Source of the DNA: JAAXHH01 sp965202605
GTDB lineage: Bacteria; JAAXHH01
NCBI GenBank assembly: GCA_965202605.1
Contig: OZ241838.1
Location: 1,116,001 to 1,180,000, forward strand
Reading direction: 5' to 3'
Length of the DNA stretch: 64,000 nt
Shown: one piece after another, positions 43,698-52,583 of the stretch
How the letters are laid out: each line of letters starts with the position of its first letter
Position numbering within the stretch: the first letter of the stretch is position 1
Notes under the pieces: generated by a model
Database searches by the model: none
Seen by the model: the letters and a program-made list of their open reading frames with translations, nothing else
Told to the model about the DNA's origin: nothing
Program-made: the position numbers and the translations under genes

Positions 43698-46229
43698 TTA
43701 TTTTTTGCGACCAGAACCCTCATCCCACACTCGTCCGACTGCCGCCTGTATATTATCCTCCATCCGCGTTACTAATCCTCTATTGGCATCCACCAATTTC
43801 TGCTCAGCTTCAATTTGAGCTATGATGGCTTGCTGAACTGATAATGGCGGAAGAGGTACTTTTAGTGAAGCCAAGTTTCTTGATGTTACATTTGGAAAAG
43901 TGGAGCCAACACCAAGTTGGTAGATCTTATCTTGAAGCGAATTGATAACGTAATTCATCCAAGTTTGTGAATCTTTCGATCGAATCGCTGCGACGCCACG
44001 TCCTAAGCATCCTGAATACCCTGCAATGTTCATACGCCCGGTTGTTGATCCACGAACGCATAAGATGAGATCGCCCTTTTTACACAACTTAGTCGGAGCT
44101 GTCGTGTATTGATTCACGATTGTGTGTGAAAATGGGTCTGGTCCAAACTCGACAGGACCATTAATGAGTGGAACGCCTTTCCCAGTAGTATTGTAAGTAT
44201 CTCCTGGAGGACTTTGGCCCATCGTGATTTCACACACCTGCCCCAATTCCACCATCGGCCACTCAGGGTTGGCCGCAATCCTTGGCCTGTAGTTGTCAAT
44301 CACCGCCTTTGCCCCGTCAATTACACGCTGGTAGCCCTCTATCTCCTCCACAATCTCGCGCTGCACGTCTAACGGTGGCAGTGGGATTGGTATGTTGGCT
44401 ACAGCAGCAGGATTTGCGCGTGAGAGCGAGCCGCCTACCCCTGTAATTGTCTGCATGAACCTTGCGTGGAACGGATCAGATAAAAGCAAGCGCTGTAGGA
44501 ATTCTGGTACAACCTCATGGCTAGAAAAGATTATCCACTCGGTAGACGCTATTTGACGTTTTTGGGCTGGATTCTCTTTGACAACCCACGCTCGACGAAT
44601 ATGAGGAATAATCCGTGATAACAGTATATCGTCAGGAAATACGACCTTCTTTGATGAGCCGATGTCACGACCTGAAAGCAGTTCAGGTTTCGCAGCATCA
44701 TACGCGGGGATGCTCCACAATTCAAAAACCTCATCCGGTGTGTTACGGGGGTCAACGCTTTTGACGTTGGATCTCAAAAAGCGACCGACTGGCACGAGTT
44801 CGTAATTTGTGGTAAGGTTACTATTCTCCCGATACCGCTCCCCACTCAGATTGTACTCCCTATCCGCAGCGATCTTCTTCTTCGCAGCGATTAAGCCCAG
44901 TTTGAGTTGACCATTTCCCTTCGTGTAAACCACATCGTGTTCTGCGACATGATCAGCCGACTCTGACCCAACGTCGTCTGCCAATTCACCCGCCTGTACC
45001 TTCGCCAGGTAACGACCAATCTCCTCCCGGACCATCGGCAGGTCGTTCTTCTCGATTTCCCGTCTCTGCGCCCCCAGATCGAAACCGTCGTTCTCCACTT
45101 TGAAGAAGGCGATGCGGTCCGTCTGCCTCGCCAGCTTCCTGTCCAGAATCAGGATGGAGGTCTTGACGCCGGAATAGGGATTGAACACGCCCGCCGGCAG
45201 GGAGATCACCGCAACCAGGTAGTCCTCGACCAGCATCCTGCGCAGTTGCCTGTGGGCGTTCTGACTCTGGAAGATGATGCCTTCGGGCACGATGATGCCG
45301 GCTCGTCCTTCCGGCGTGAGGTGCTCGGCCATGTAGTCCACGAACAGCACTTCGCTCCTTTTCGATTGCACGGAGAAGCGGTTATGCGGACGGATGCCGC
45401 CCTTCGGCGACATGAACGGCGGGTTCGCCAGGATCACGTCGGCGTACTCGTTCCATCGGTCCTCGCTGGTCAGCGTGTCGTATTCGTGGATGCGGGGCTG
45501 CGCAATGCGGTGCAGGTACATGTTCACGAGCGACAGGCGCACCATGTCCGGGGAGATGTCGTACCCGCTGAAGTTCTGCGCGAGCCTTCCTCTTTCATCG
45601 GGCGTGATCGTGCTGTTTCCCTTCTCGTCGGTATTGGCCTCGTCAATATGCTTCCAGGACGAAATCAGGAACCCCGCGGTGCCGCAGGCCGGATCGAGTA
45701 TCCTTTCGTCCTTCTTCGGATCGATGATTGCGACGATGAAGTCGATGATATGGCGCGGGGTGCGGAACTGCCCGGCGTCTCCCTGCGAGCCGAGTACGGA
45801 AAGCAGATATTCGAAGGCGTCCCCGAGGCGCTCGCTGTGGTCGTAGGTGAACTCGTCGATGACCTTGAGAAAAGCACGCAGGGTCTCCGGGTCGCGGTAG
45901 GGCAGATAGGCATTGTTGAAGATATCCCGGAAAAGCGGCGGGATGCCGGGGTTCTCGGGCATACGGGTCACGGCGTCGGCGTACAGGATCAATACGTCGT
46001 GTCCGCTCAGGCCGCCGCGCATCAGGTTGGCCCAGCCGTAACGGGCGAACTCGCCGGCGAAGAACCGGCGCTCGCCCCCGAACTCCTCGGCCTCGGCGTC
46101 CATGTCGTCCATGAACTTGTAGATGAGGGCGATGGTAATCTGCTCGACCTGGCTCTTGGGGTCGGGGACCTTGCCCACCAGGATGTCTCGAGCCGTGTTG
46201 ATGCGGCGTCTGGTCTCGGTATCGAGCAT
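43698..46229 (-). CDS. Type I restriction system fused methylase/specificity protein (HsdM-HsdS)
   Basis: An 843-residue fusion. The N-terminal half is an N6-adenine methylase: helical domain QVEQITIALIYKFMDDMDAE, SAM motif DPACGTAGFL near residue 180 and catalytic NPPF near 267. From about residue 470 there are two specificity half-sites. The first target domain starts YELVPVGRFLRSNVKS and ends in PIPLPPLDVQREIVEEIEGY; the second starts WPMVELGQVCEITMG and ends in VPLPPLSVQQAIIAQIEAEQ. Such HsdM-HsdS fusions are known but less common than separate subunits. The GC content falls from the methylase part to the specificity part. It lies 8 bp after hsdR. Confidence 0.93.
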   Translation of the reverse strand: MLDTETRRRINTARDILVGKVPDPKSQVEQITIALIYKFMDDMDAEAEEFGGERRFFAGEFARYGWANLMRGGLSGHDVLILYADAVTRMPENPGIPPLFRDIFNNAYLPYRDPETLRAFLKVIDEFTYDHSERLGDAFEYLLSVLGSQGDAGQFRTPRHIIDFIVAIIDPKKDERILDPACGTAGFLISSWKHIDEANTDEKGNSTITPDERGRLAQNFSGYDISPDMVRLSLVNMYLHRIAQPRIHEYDTLTSEDRWNEYADVILANPPFMSPKGGIRPHNRFSVQSKRSEVLFVDYMAEHLTPEGRAGIIVPEGIIFQSQNAHRQLRRMLVEDYLVAVISLPAGVFNPYSGVKTSILILDRKLARQTDRIAFFKVENDGFDLGAQRREIEKNDLPMVREEIGRYLAKVQAGELADDVGSESADHVAEHDVVYTKGNGQLKLGLIAAKKKIAADREYNLSGERYRENSNLTTNYELVPVGRFLRSNVKSVDPRNTPDEVFELWSIPAYDAAKPELLSGRDIGSSKKVVFPDDILLSRIIPHIRRAWVVKENPAQKRQIASTEWIIFSSHEVVPEFLQRLLLSDPFHARFMQTITGVGGSLSRANPAAVANIPIPLPPLDVQREIVEEIEGYQRVIDGAKAVIDNYRPRIAANPEWPMVELGQVCEITMGQSPPGDTYNTTGKGVPLINGPVEFGPDPFSHTIVNQYTTAPTKLCKKGDLILCVRGSTTGRMNIAGYSGCLGRGVAAIRSKDSQTWMNYVINSLQDKIYQLGVGSTFPNVTSRNLASLKVPLPPLSVQQAIIAQIEAEQKLVDANRGLVTRMEDNIQAAVGRVWDEGSGRKK

Positions 46230-46237
46230 GGCGTCCT

Positions 46238-48778
46238 CTAATTGGCGAACTGATTGAGCGGCACGTAATCCTTGACGTATTCGGGGATCAGCGCCCGGTA
46301 TTCGGCGGGGACGTTCCGGTATTCGCGCGTGGAGAACACTGGATTGGTGGCGAGGTCCGTGAACTGCTTCCGGTCGATGATGCCGCGGACTCGGTCGTCA
46401 CTCACGTATGCCTTGAAGAAGTTCTTCAGCGCCGGAACCGATCTGCTCTGATCGGGGGTGTGCTCCGCCACGAATTTGGCGAATTCCTCGTCCAGCAGTT
46501 CGTTCCTGGTCTTGAAACGCGGGATGATGTCGAAGGCCTTTTCCAGTATCTCACGCAAGCTGATCCGGCGATCCGCGGCCACGGCCCTGCGCAACTTGTC
46601 AAGTGTGTAATACTCCTCGGGTCTGTTCAGGACCTCACGCCTTACGTAATCAGTGGCCCGTTCCCAATCACCGGTTTGAACGGCGTCCGCAACGACCTCG
46701 TCCTCCTTCACCGCATCCACGAACCGGTCGAAGAACATCCGGTCGATCTTCATGCCCTCGACGCCGATGGTTTCTTCCCTGATCCCAGCGAGAATGTCCC
46801 GGCCGAGGTGTTCGTAGGTGCCATCATATTGGACAACCGGGTCGATAGGGTCGGCAGATTCGCCGTCGAGTTTCTTCCTTCGGACCGGCAGCTTCAGCAC
46901 CTCGTCATAGTTGTATTCTTCCTCGAAGTACTCGCAGTTTCCAAAAAAATCGAAGAGTTTGAACGCCGTCTTATTGGGTGCCGATACCGTGCCTTTGCGT
47001 TCGTTGTCGAACAAGAGATCCAGGAAATTGTGCTTACGCGTACCCCGGCCCTTGATCTGGATGAAGTCCGTCGGGGAGAAGATCGGGCGGAAGAGGCCCA
47101 AGTTCAGGATGTCCGGGCAGTCGTACCCGGTGGTCATCATGCCGACGGTCACGCATACCCGGGCCTTGCTGGTCCGATACGTGGATATCACGTTGCCAGA
47201 GCCCAAGAGATTGTTGTTCGTAAACTGTATCGTGAACTGCTGGGCATTCGGGACCTGGGAAGTTACCTGCACGGCGAAATCTGACTGATACTTGCCCGGA
47301 AACATGCGGTCCGTGATCTCGTTGAAGATCTGCGTGAGACGTGCGGCGTGCGACTGGCTGACAGTGAATATGATGGACTTGCCAATTTCGCTGCTTATGG
47401 GGTCGCGCAGGGCGTGATCCAGAAATGTCTTGCAGAACAGGTAATTGGTGCCTTCTGAGTAAAACCTCTTCTCGAAATCCCGTTGTTTGTAGGCCTCTTC
47501 GTGGTCTTCCCCTTCGTCGTCGGTAAAGGTGGCTACGTATCCGTCATCCGAGAGTAGTTGGGTCGTCACTTCTGTGCGTGCGTCCACCACGGTGGGATTG
47601 ATGAGCACGCCGTCCTTCACCCCATCGAGCAGGGAGTACCGAAAGGTCGGCTGACCGCTTTCGCAACCGAATGTGCGGTAGGTGTCCAACAGCATCCGGC
47701 GCTCGGTTTCACGGGGATCCCGAACGTTTGAGCCTTGAGTATTCACGCCTCGCAGGTAGTCGCGGGGGGTGGCCGTCAGGCCGAGTTTGTAGCCGACGAA
47801 GTACTCGAAGACTGCCCTCGCATTGCCGCCGATGGACCGGTGGGCTTCATCCGATATCACCAGGTCGAAATCGGTGGGCGAGAAACGTTCCTGATACTTG
47901 TTGTTAAACAGCAGGGACTGCACAGTGGTGACGACGATCTCGGCGCGGCGCCAGTCGTCCCGACGTTCCTTGTACACGACGGTCTGGAAGTCGGCTGAAA
48001 GCAGTTCGGAGAATATCTTCCTGGCCTGTTCTTCCAGTTCAAGCCGGTCCACGAGGAAGAGAACCCGCCGGGCGTTCAGCGTATGGAGGAACAGCTTGAT
48101 GACCGCGGCCGCCGTCAGGGTCTTGCCCGTGCCGGTCGCCATCTCGAAGAGGAAGCGGTCGCCGCCCTCCCGGACTGCCTTCTGGAGTGCGTGCACCGCT
48201 TTGAGCTGGTACGTCCGAAGGAAGCGCAGCTTGTGTTCTCGAATGTATCCGCTTTGCTCGTTCTCGTTCTGGTACGCCGCTTCCGATTGGTAGTTAGGTC
48301 GCTGGGAAAGAACGATGAAGTCGGTGCCAACCTCTTTGTCGGTCAGACGCTTCGGATCGGGTTCGTATTGGCTGTAGTTTCCCACCGAGTCCTGCGTGGG
48401 AAATGACGTGATCTGGTAGGGGTTTCCCCGTTGCAGGTCCCAGAAGTAATGGAGATTGCCGTTTGAGAGGATTACGAAGCGGCACTTCAGCGACTTGGCA
48501 TACGTTCTCGCCTGCTCCTTGCCGACCAGCGGTTCCTTGTCTTCCGATTTGGCTTCCAGGACGACGAGAGGAAAGCCCTTGTTGTCAAGCAGCAGGAAAT
48601 CGACTTTCCCGGTCGTCGTCTTATCGAAATCGTCGCCTAGGGCATCGAGATGGGATTTCTTGATGGTGACGCTCGGTTCGAGGCGGATGTTGGCGGGTTT
48701 GTTACCTTCAGCAAAAAAACGCCAACCTGCATCCTCGAGCATCTTGTTGATCTTAATGCGGGCTGTGGCTTCGTTCAT
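46238..48778 (-). CDS. hsdR: Type I restriction endonuclease subunit HsdR
   Basis: A 846-residue translocase/nuclease. The N-terminal PD-(D/E)XK nuclease motif is GKVDFLLLDNK followed by VVLEAKS (D60, E75, K77). The SF2 helicase core has Walker A EMATGTGKTLTA, DEAH in VISDEAHRSIGG, and motif VI-like DFIQIKGRGTRKHNF. The remaining C-terminal part is helical and interacts with the methylase in this family. The start at 48778 (MNEATARIKINKMLEDAGW) is preferred to one ten codons earlier. It is the first gene of the operon with the HsdM-HsdS fusion, and stop and start are 8 bp apart. Confidence 0.94.
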   Translation of the reverse strand: MNEATARIKINKMLEDAGWRFFAEGNKPANIRLEPSVTIKKSHLDALGDDFDKTTTGKVDFLLLDNKGFPLVVLEAKSEDKEPLVGKEQARTYAKSLKCRFVILSNGNLHYFWDLQRGNPYQITSFPTQDSVGNYSQYEPDPKRLTDKEVGTDFIVLSQRPNYQSEAAYQNENEQSGYIREHKLRFLRTYQLKAVHALQKAVREGGDRFLFEMATGTGKTLTAAAVIKLFLHTLNARRVLFLVDRLELEEQARKIFSELLSADFQTVVYKERRDDWRRAEIVVTTVQSLLFNNKYQERFSPTDFDLVISDEAHRSIGGNARAVFEYFVGYKLGLTATPRDYLRGVNTQGSNVRDPRETERRMLLDTYRTFGCESGQPTFRYSLLDGVKDGVLINPTVVDARTEVTTQLLSDDGYVATFTDDEGEDHEEAYKQRDFEKRFYSEGTNYLFCKTFLDHALRDPISSEIGKSIIFTVSQSHAARLTQIFNEITDRMFPGKYQSDFAVQVTSQVPNAQQFTIQFTNNNLLGSGNVISTYRTSKARVCVTVGMMTTGYDCPDILNLGLFRPIFSPTDFIQIKGRGTRKHNFLDLLFDNERKGTVSAPNKTAFKLFDFFGNCEYFEEEYNYDEVLKLPVRRKKLDGESADPIDPVVQYDGTYEHLGRDILAGIREETIGVEGMKIDRMFFDRFVDAVKEDEVVADAVQTGDWERATDYVRREVLNRPEEYYTLDKLRRAVAADRRISLREILEKAFDIIPRFKTRNELLDEEFAKFVAEHTPDQSRSVPALKNFFKAYVSDDRVRGIIDRKQFTDLATNPVFSTREYRNVPAEYRALIPEYVKDYVPLNQFAN

Positions 48779-48848
48779 ATGTTGGCAGAAGTTTGAGGTT
48801 CCTTGCACGGTTACTCGTTAAGACACGGATTCTCGTTAAACGCTAAAA

Positions 48849-49961
48849 CTACTGAGTCAAGGTGTCGAATTCCAGGCCGACCCGGATCGCAGAACCCGCG
48901 CCTGCATAGGTGAATGCCTCGTTGATCTCAGTGAATGAGAAGGTATCGGAGATAATCTTATGGAACGGATACCTGTCCCGCGTACGACTCAGGAATTCCA
49001 GGGCGCGCGGGATAACCCAGGGTTCATAGACGATTACGCCGCGAATCGCCTTGCTGCACCGGACGATATTGCCCGGATCTATCTCAGTCGGGAATCCGAG
49101 GTTTATGTTGCCGATCCAGAGATAGCGGCCGCCCCATCGCAGCATATCGATACCTTCGGCGAGTACGCGCGGAGATCCCACAAATTCGGCGACCAGGTCG
49201 GCTCCGACGCCACCCGTGTGGTCAAGTACGAACTCGATGCGCGATTTCACGTTGATTTCATCGATGTTCAGTGTCTCGTCGGCGCCGAATTCCCGGGCGA
49301 GTGCGAGACGCGCCGGGAGCCGATCGAGCACGATGATCTTCCCTGCGCCCATCTCCCGCGCTACTGCGGTCGCATAGAGTCCGAGTCCGCCCGCCCCTTG
49401 AATGACCACCGTGTCGCCAAGTGTGATGCCGATCTGATTCAGACCATATATGACTTCAGACAAGGCGCAGTTGATTGGAGACACGAGCGCGTCCGAGAGA
49501 TCTTCGGGCACCTTGAAAACCCAGTGGCCTCGTTTCATATAGTAATACTCACCGTAGGCGCCGTGGAAATGCGGTGGCTGATCGCTTGAGACGCCCAGCC
49601 AGTCACGGTAGCGGTCGGGGCATCCCGGCTTGCCGTTAAGGCATGTCCAGCACTGTTGACACGGTTTGAAATAGGAGTAGACGATGCGATCCCCTTCGGA
49701 CAGTGGCCGTCCGGTACTGTCCGTTGTGATATTGCGCCCCATAGCTTCGATGGTACCGGTCATTTCATGCCCGAGTACCTGTGGGATCCCGCTTTCGATT
49801 CTGGGACCGTGACCACGCCAGATGTGCAGATCGGAGCCGCAGATATTCGCCATGCGGATCCGGATGAGCATGTCGTCCGCCATTACCGACGGTACGGGAT
49901 ATTCACGAATCTCCATCGGTGCCTGCGGCTGGGTATATACAGCGACTTTTCCTGTTTTCAT
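48849..49961 (-). CDS. Zinc-dependent medium-chain alcohol dehydrogenase
   Basis: A 370-residue MDR enzyme. The catalytic zinc site uses C41 and H65-E66 (CGSDLHIWRGHG, VLGHEMTGT). The structural zinc site is the four-cysteine lobe CQQCWTCLNGKPGCPDR. The cofactor domain carries the Rossmann glycines IQGAGGLGLYATAVAREMGA, and ILDRLPARLALAREFGADE then suggests an NAD preference through the aspartate. The ATG at 49961 overlaps the sulfatase TGA by four bases. It probably oxidises an alcohol released or exposed by the sulfatase and hydroxyacid dehydrogenase partners; the substrate is unknown. Confidence 0.92.
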   Translation of the reverse strand: MKTGKVAVYTQPQAPMEIREYPVPSVMADDMLIRIRMANICGSDLHIWRGHGPRIESGIPQVLGHEMTGTIEAMGRNITTDSTGRPLSEGDRIVYSYFKPCQQCWTCLNGKPGCPDRYRDWLGVSSDQPPHFHGAYGEYYYMKRGHWVFKVPEDLSDALVSPINCALSEVIYGLNQIGITLGDTVVIQGAGGLGLYATAVAREMGAGKIIVLDRLPARLALAREFGADETLNIDEINVKSRIEFVLDHTGGVGADLVAEFVGSPRVLAEGIDMLRWGGRYLWIGNINLGFPTEIDPGNIVRCSKAIRGVIVYEPWVIPRALEFLSRTRDRYPFHKIISDTFSFTEINEAFTYAGAGSAIRVGLEFDTLTQ

Positions 49962-51385
49962 GGCTGATCCCCCGTCTCCTCCTGCCACGTTCTTATCCGA
50001 TCTGTCAAATCCCCGATACGACCCCGCTGTCCATCCTGGTGATACAGATTCTCTAGTTCGAAGGGATCGCTGTTCAAGTCATACAGTTCCCCCTGTCCCT
50101 TGCCATACAGATTCAGCTTCCAGCCATCCGAGGCCACGATTGTCCGATACTGATGGACCATGCTCTGGTTCGGTTCGGCCTCTCCCAGACCGGCCCGGGC
50201 GTGGCCGTCCTCGCCGCTCCACTCGATGAACACATCGTCATTGTCCAGGTTCTCGTGGCCATGCATCACGGGCACCCGGCTTCGGCCCTGCAGCCTCGCT
50301 GGCCGTTCGATACCGAGCAGCTCCATCAGGGTGGGCACCAAGTCGATGTGACTGAACCGGCCGCTGATTCGTCGCGCCTCGTGATCCACCATGGGCGCCC
50401 GCAGCAGCATGGGCACCTTGATGGACTCCTCGTACATGAGCGTCTTGCCGAGTATTCCGTGGTCGCCCATCAACTCGCCGTGGTCCGAGGTGAACACGAC
50501 GATGGTATCATCGGCCTTTCCACTCTCCTCCAAGGCTTTCAGGATCTTCCCCACCGAGCGATCCACCAGGGTGATGTTGCCCCAGTACCGGGCCATCAAA
50601 GCCCGCCAGCCCGCGTCGGTCCGCAGGTCGAGACCGTAGTTCTCCGACTGCATGTAGAAGGCCGCCATCAGACGGACGAGCAGCGGTGCATCAAAGGGCG
50701 GCTGCCGCATGAACGCGGGGCTGGTCGGCAGGCTGTCCGGATCGTAATAGTCGTTCAACGGACCGGTGTGCGGGGGATGGGGTTCCAGATAGCTGACGCA
50801 GAGGGCAAAGGGTTCGTCGCCCTGGTTCCTGATGTAGTCGGCCGCCCGTTCGCCCAGGTACCATGCCTTGGTGCATTCCTCGGGCAGGGACGCCGCGTAG
50901 TGCCTTGAGAAGACCCTTTGTCCCAGAAGCTCGATATCCGGCGTGTGTCCTTTATCCGCCAAAAAGTGATGATAGTCGCTGACCTCGGTCAGCCGGTCCG
51001 TTTCCGAGTAACCGCGACGATACTGGTCTTCCGTGCCCACCCACGTCTTGAATCCGTGCTGGGGAAAGATCTCGTCCCCCAGATGCCATTTGCCCATGAA
51101 GGCCGTATCGTAATCCCCGGGCAGCATTTCGGCGATGGTCGGCGTGTCCGCGCCCAGAGGTACGTTGCAGGACGGCACGCCCGCCGTGTGGGGCCAGAGA
51201 CCCGTGAGCATGGTGGCCCGGGCCGGGCTGCATACGGGCTGGCTCACGTAGGCGTTTTCGAAGACGAAGCTCTCCGATGCCAACGCGTTGAGCGCCGGGG
51301 TTTCGATCTGGCGGTTTCCGTAGCAAGCCAGCGTATCGGCCCGTTGCTGGTCGGTGAAAATGTAGAGCAGGTTGGGTCGTGTCAC
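49958..51385 (-). CDS. Type I sulfatase
   Basis: A 475-residue sulfatase of the alkaline phosphatase superfamily. The metal-binding start is YIFTDQQRADTLACYG. The formylglycine signature is C52-SPAR-ATMLTGLWPHTAG, needing a maturase encoded elsewhere. The second metal cluster is VFTSDHGELMGDHG. No signal peptide is seen, so it appears cytoplasmic. It starts with GTG at 51385, overlapping the TGA of the hydroxyacid dehydrogenase gene, and ends overlapping the alcohol dehydrogenase ATG. The three genes are therefore translationally coupled and point to breakdown of a sulfated compound. Confidence 0.94.
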   Translation of the reverse strand: MTRPNLLYIFTDQQRADTLACYGNRQIETPALNALASESFVFENAYVSQPVCSPARATMLTGLWPHTAGVPSCNVPLGADTPTIAEMLPGDYDTAFMGKWHLGDEIFPQHGFKTWVGTEDQYRRGYSETDRLTEVSDYHHFLADKGHTPDIELLGQRVFSRHYAASLPEECTKAWYLGERAADYIRNQGDEPFALCVSYLEPHPPHTGPLNDYYDPDSLPTSPAFMRQPPFDAPLLVRLMAAFYMQSENYGLDLRTDAGWRALMARYWGNITLVDRSVGKILKALEESGKADDTIVVFTSDHGELMGDHGILGKTLMYEESIKVPMLLRAPMVDHEARRISGRFSHIDLVPTLMELLGIERPARLQGRSRVPVMHGHENLDNDDVFIEWSGEDGHARAGLGEAEPNQSMVHQYRTIVASDGWKLNLYGKGQGELYDLNSDPFELENLYHQDGQRGRIGDLTDRIRTWQEETGDQP

Positions 51386-52437
51386 TGTTGTCCCTCGCGG
51401 TTGGCCTTCGATCGCGGCGTCAGGTTGAACCAGGTCTCGTGGCCGGAGAAGAACCGCTCCAGTTCATCGACCATGTAGTGGAAGAAGTGGGGATAGTCCT
51501 CTCCCGTGCGTCCGGAGAAGTGGGGCGTCAGAAAAACGTTGGGCAGACCGATGATCTCGCTGTCTTCGGGAATGGGCTCCGGGTCGAACACGTCCAGCCC
51601 CGCGGCGATATCATTGCGCTTGAGGCGTTCGATCAGGGCCATGGAGTCGACGATCGCCCCCCGCGAAACATTCACGAATACAGACCCCGAAGGGATGAGG
51701 TCCAGCTCGCGCCGCCCGATCATGCCCCGGGTCTGCGGCGTGAGCGGCGCCACGCAGATGATCGCGTCGCACTTCGACAGCACGTTTTCGAGCGAGGTCT
51801 GCAGGAAACCCAGCGCCTCGGGCAGTTCCTGCGGCAGGTAGGGATCGTGGACCCACAGCTCGACCTCGAAGGGGCGCAGCAGTTTCATCAACCGCCGTCC
51901 CATGTGTCCGCCGCCGATCAACCCCACGCGCTTGCCGGTAAGGATGCCCGCCATGGGCTGAATGAGACCGCGGTCCTGCGTATTGCCGGCGATGATGCGC
52001 CGGAAGAGCGCGCCGGCATTGCGCATGGAGATCAGCGTCAGCGCCAGGGCCCATTCCGCCACCGGATAGGTGGAGCCGTTCGTCGTGTCCACGGTGCGGA
52101 TGCCCCGGGCCCATAACGCGTCCAGGTCAAGGCGCGCGGCAAAGCGGTCGCCTTCCAGTTCGCCAACGAAACGCAGCCGGGGCGCGGCATCCAGGATTTC
52201 AGCGCCGATCCTCGGCGCGCCGTGACAGACGACGAGGGCGTCCATACCGTCAATTTCGCCAGCCAGTCGCGCGGTGGTTTCAGGATCCGTGCTGGTATCG
52301 TAAATGCCGCCGCCCTCGGAGTGGAACCACGTCCAGTCGGCAAAGGCCTCGAGTCGAGCCAGTTCCTCCGGCGGCAGGTAACCTTTGCGCACACGTTCAC
52401 TGCAGACGATGAGTACTTGCGGACGGTTGTTCGACAT
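51382..52437 (-). CDS. D-isomer-specific 2-hydroxyacid dehydrogenase
   Basis: A 351-residue NAD-dependent dehydrogenase. The cofactor motif is VGLIGGGHMGRRLMKLL, followed by VNVSRGAIVDSMAL with the catalytic arginine region, DVFDPEPIP with glutamate, and FLTPHFSGRTGEDY with the catalytic histidine. It is the first gene of the operon with the sulfatase and zinc alcohol dehydrogenase, with four-base overlaps throughout. The ATG at 52437 is chosen over one five codons upstream. It likely interconverts a 2-hydroxyacid and a 2-oxoacid in the same pathway. Confidence 0.93.
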   Translation of the reverse strand: MSNNRPQVLIVCSERVRKGYLPPEELARLEAFADWTWFHSEGGGIYDTSTDPETTARLAGEIDGMDALVVCHGAPRIGAEILDAAPRLRFVGELEGDRFAARLDLDALWARGIRTVDTTNGSTYPVAEWALALTLISMRNAGALFRRIIAGNTQDRGLIQPMAGILTGKRVGLIGGGHMGRRLMKLLRPFEVELWVHDPYLPQELPEALGFLQTSLENVLSKCDAIICVAPLTPQTRGMIGRRELDLIPSGSVFVNVSRGAIVDSMALIERLKRNDIAAGLDVFDPEPIPEDSEIIGLPNVFLTPHFSGRTGEDYPHFFHYMVDELERFFSGHETWFNLTPRSKANREGQQ

Positions 52438-52513
52438 TCGCGCTCCTAACAAATTCAGTGTATGCTGGCATCAACAAAAACTGCTGCCCGGACTATTTCA
52501 ACCGGTATGCAAA

Positions 52514-52583
52514 CCGAAGGCCTCTTGCCTACCGTCGGCCTCTTGCCCACCCGTTGGCCTCTACCCTATCCGAAGGCCTCGGC
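52514..52583. repeat. Four imperfect ~19-bp repeats spanning the stop codon of a PhyH gene
   Basis: On the minus strand the motif GAGGCC followed by about 12 variable bases occurs four times in succession (GAGGCCTTCGG, GAGGCCAACGG, GAGGCCGACGG, GAGGCCTTCGG). The first copy is part of the last codons of the PhyH gene; the others lie beyond its stop. The array appears to be derived by duplication of the 3' end of that gene. Confidence 0.75.
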
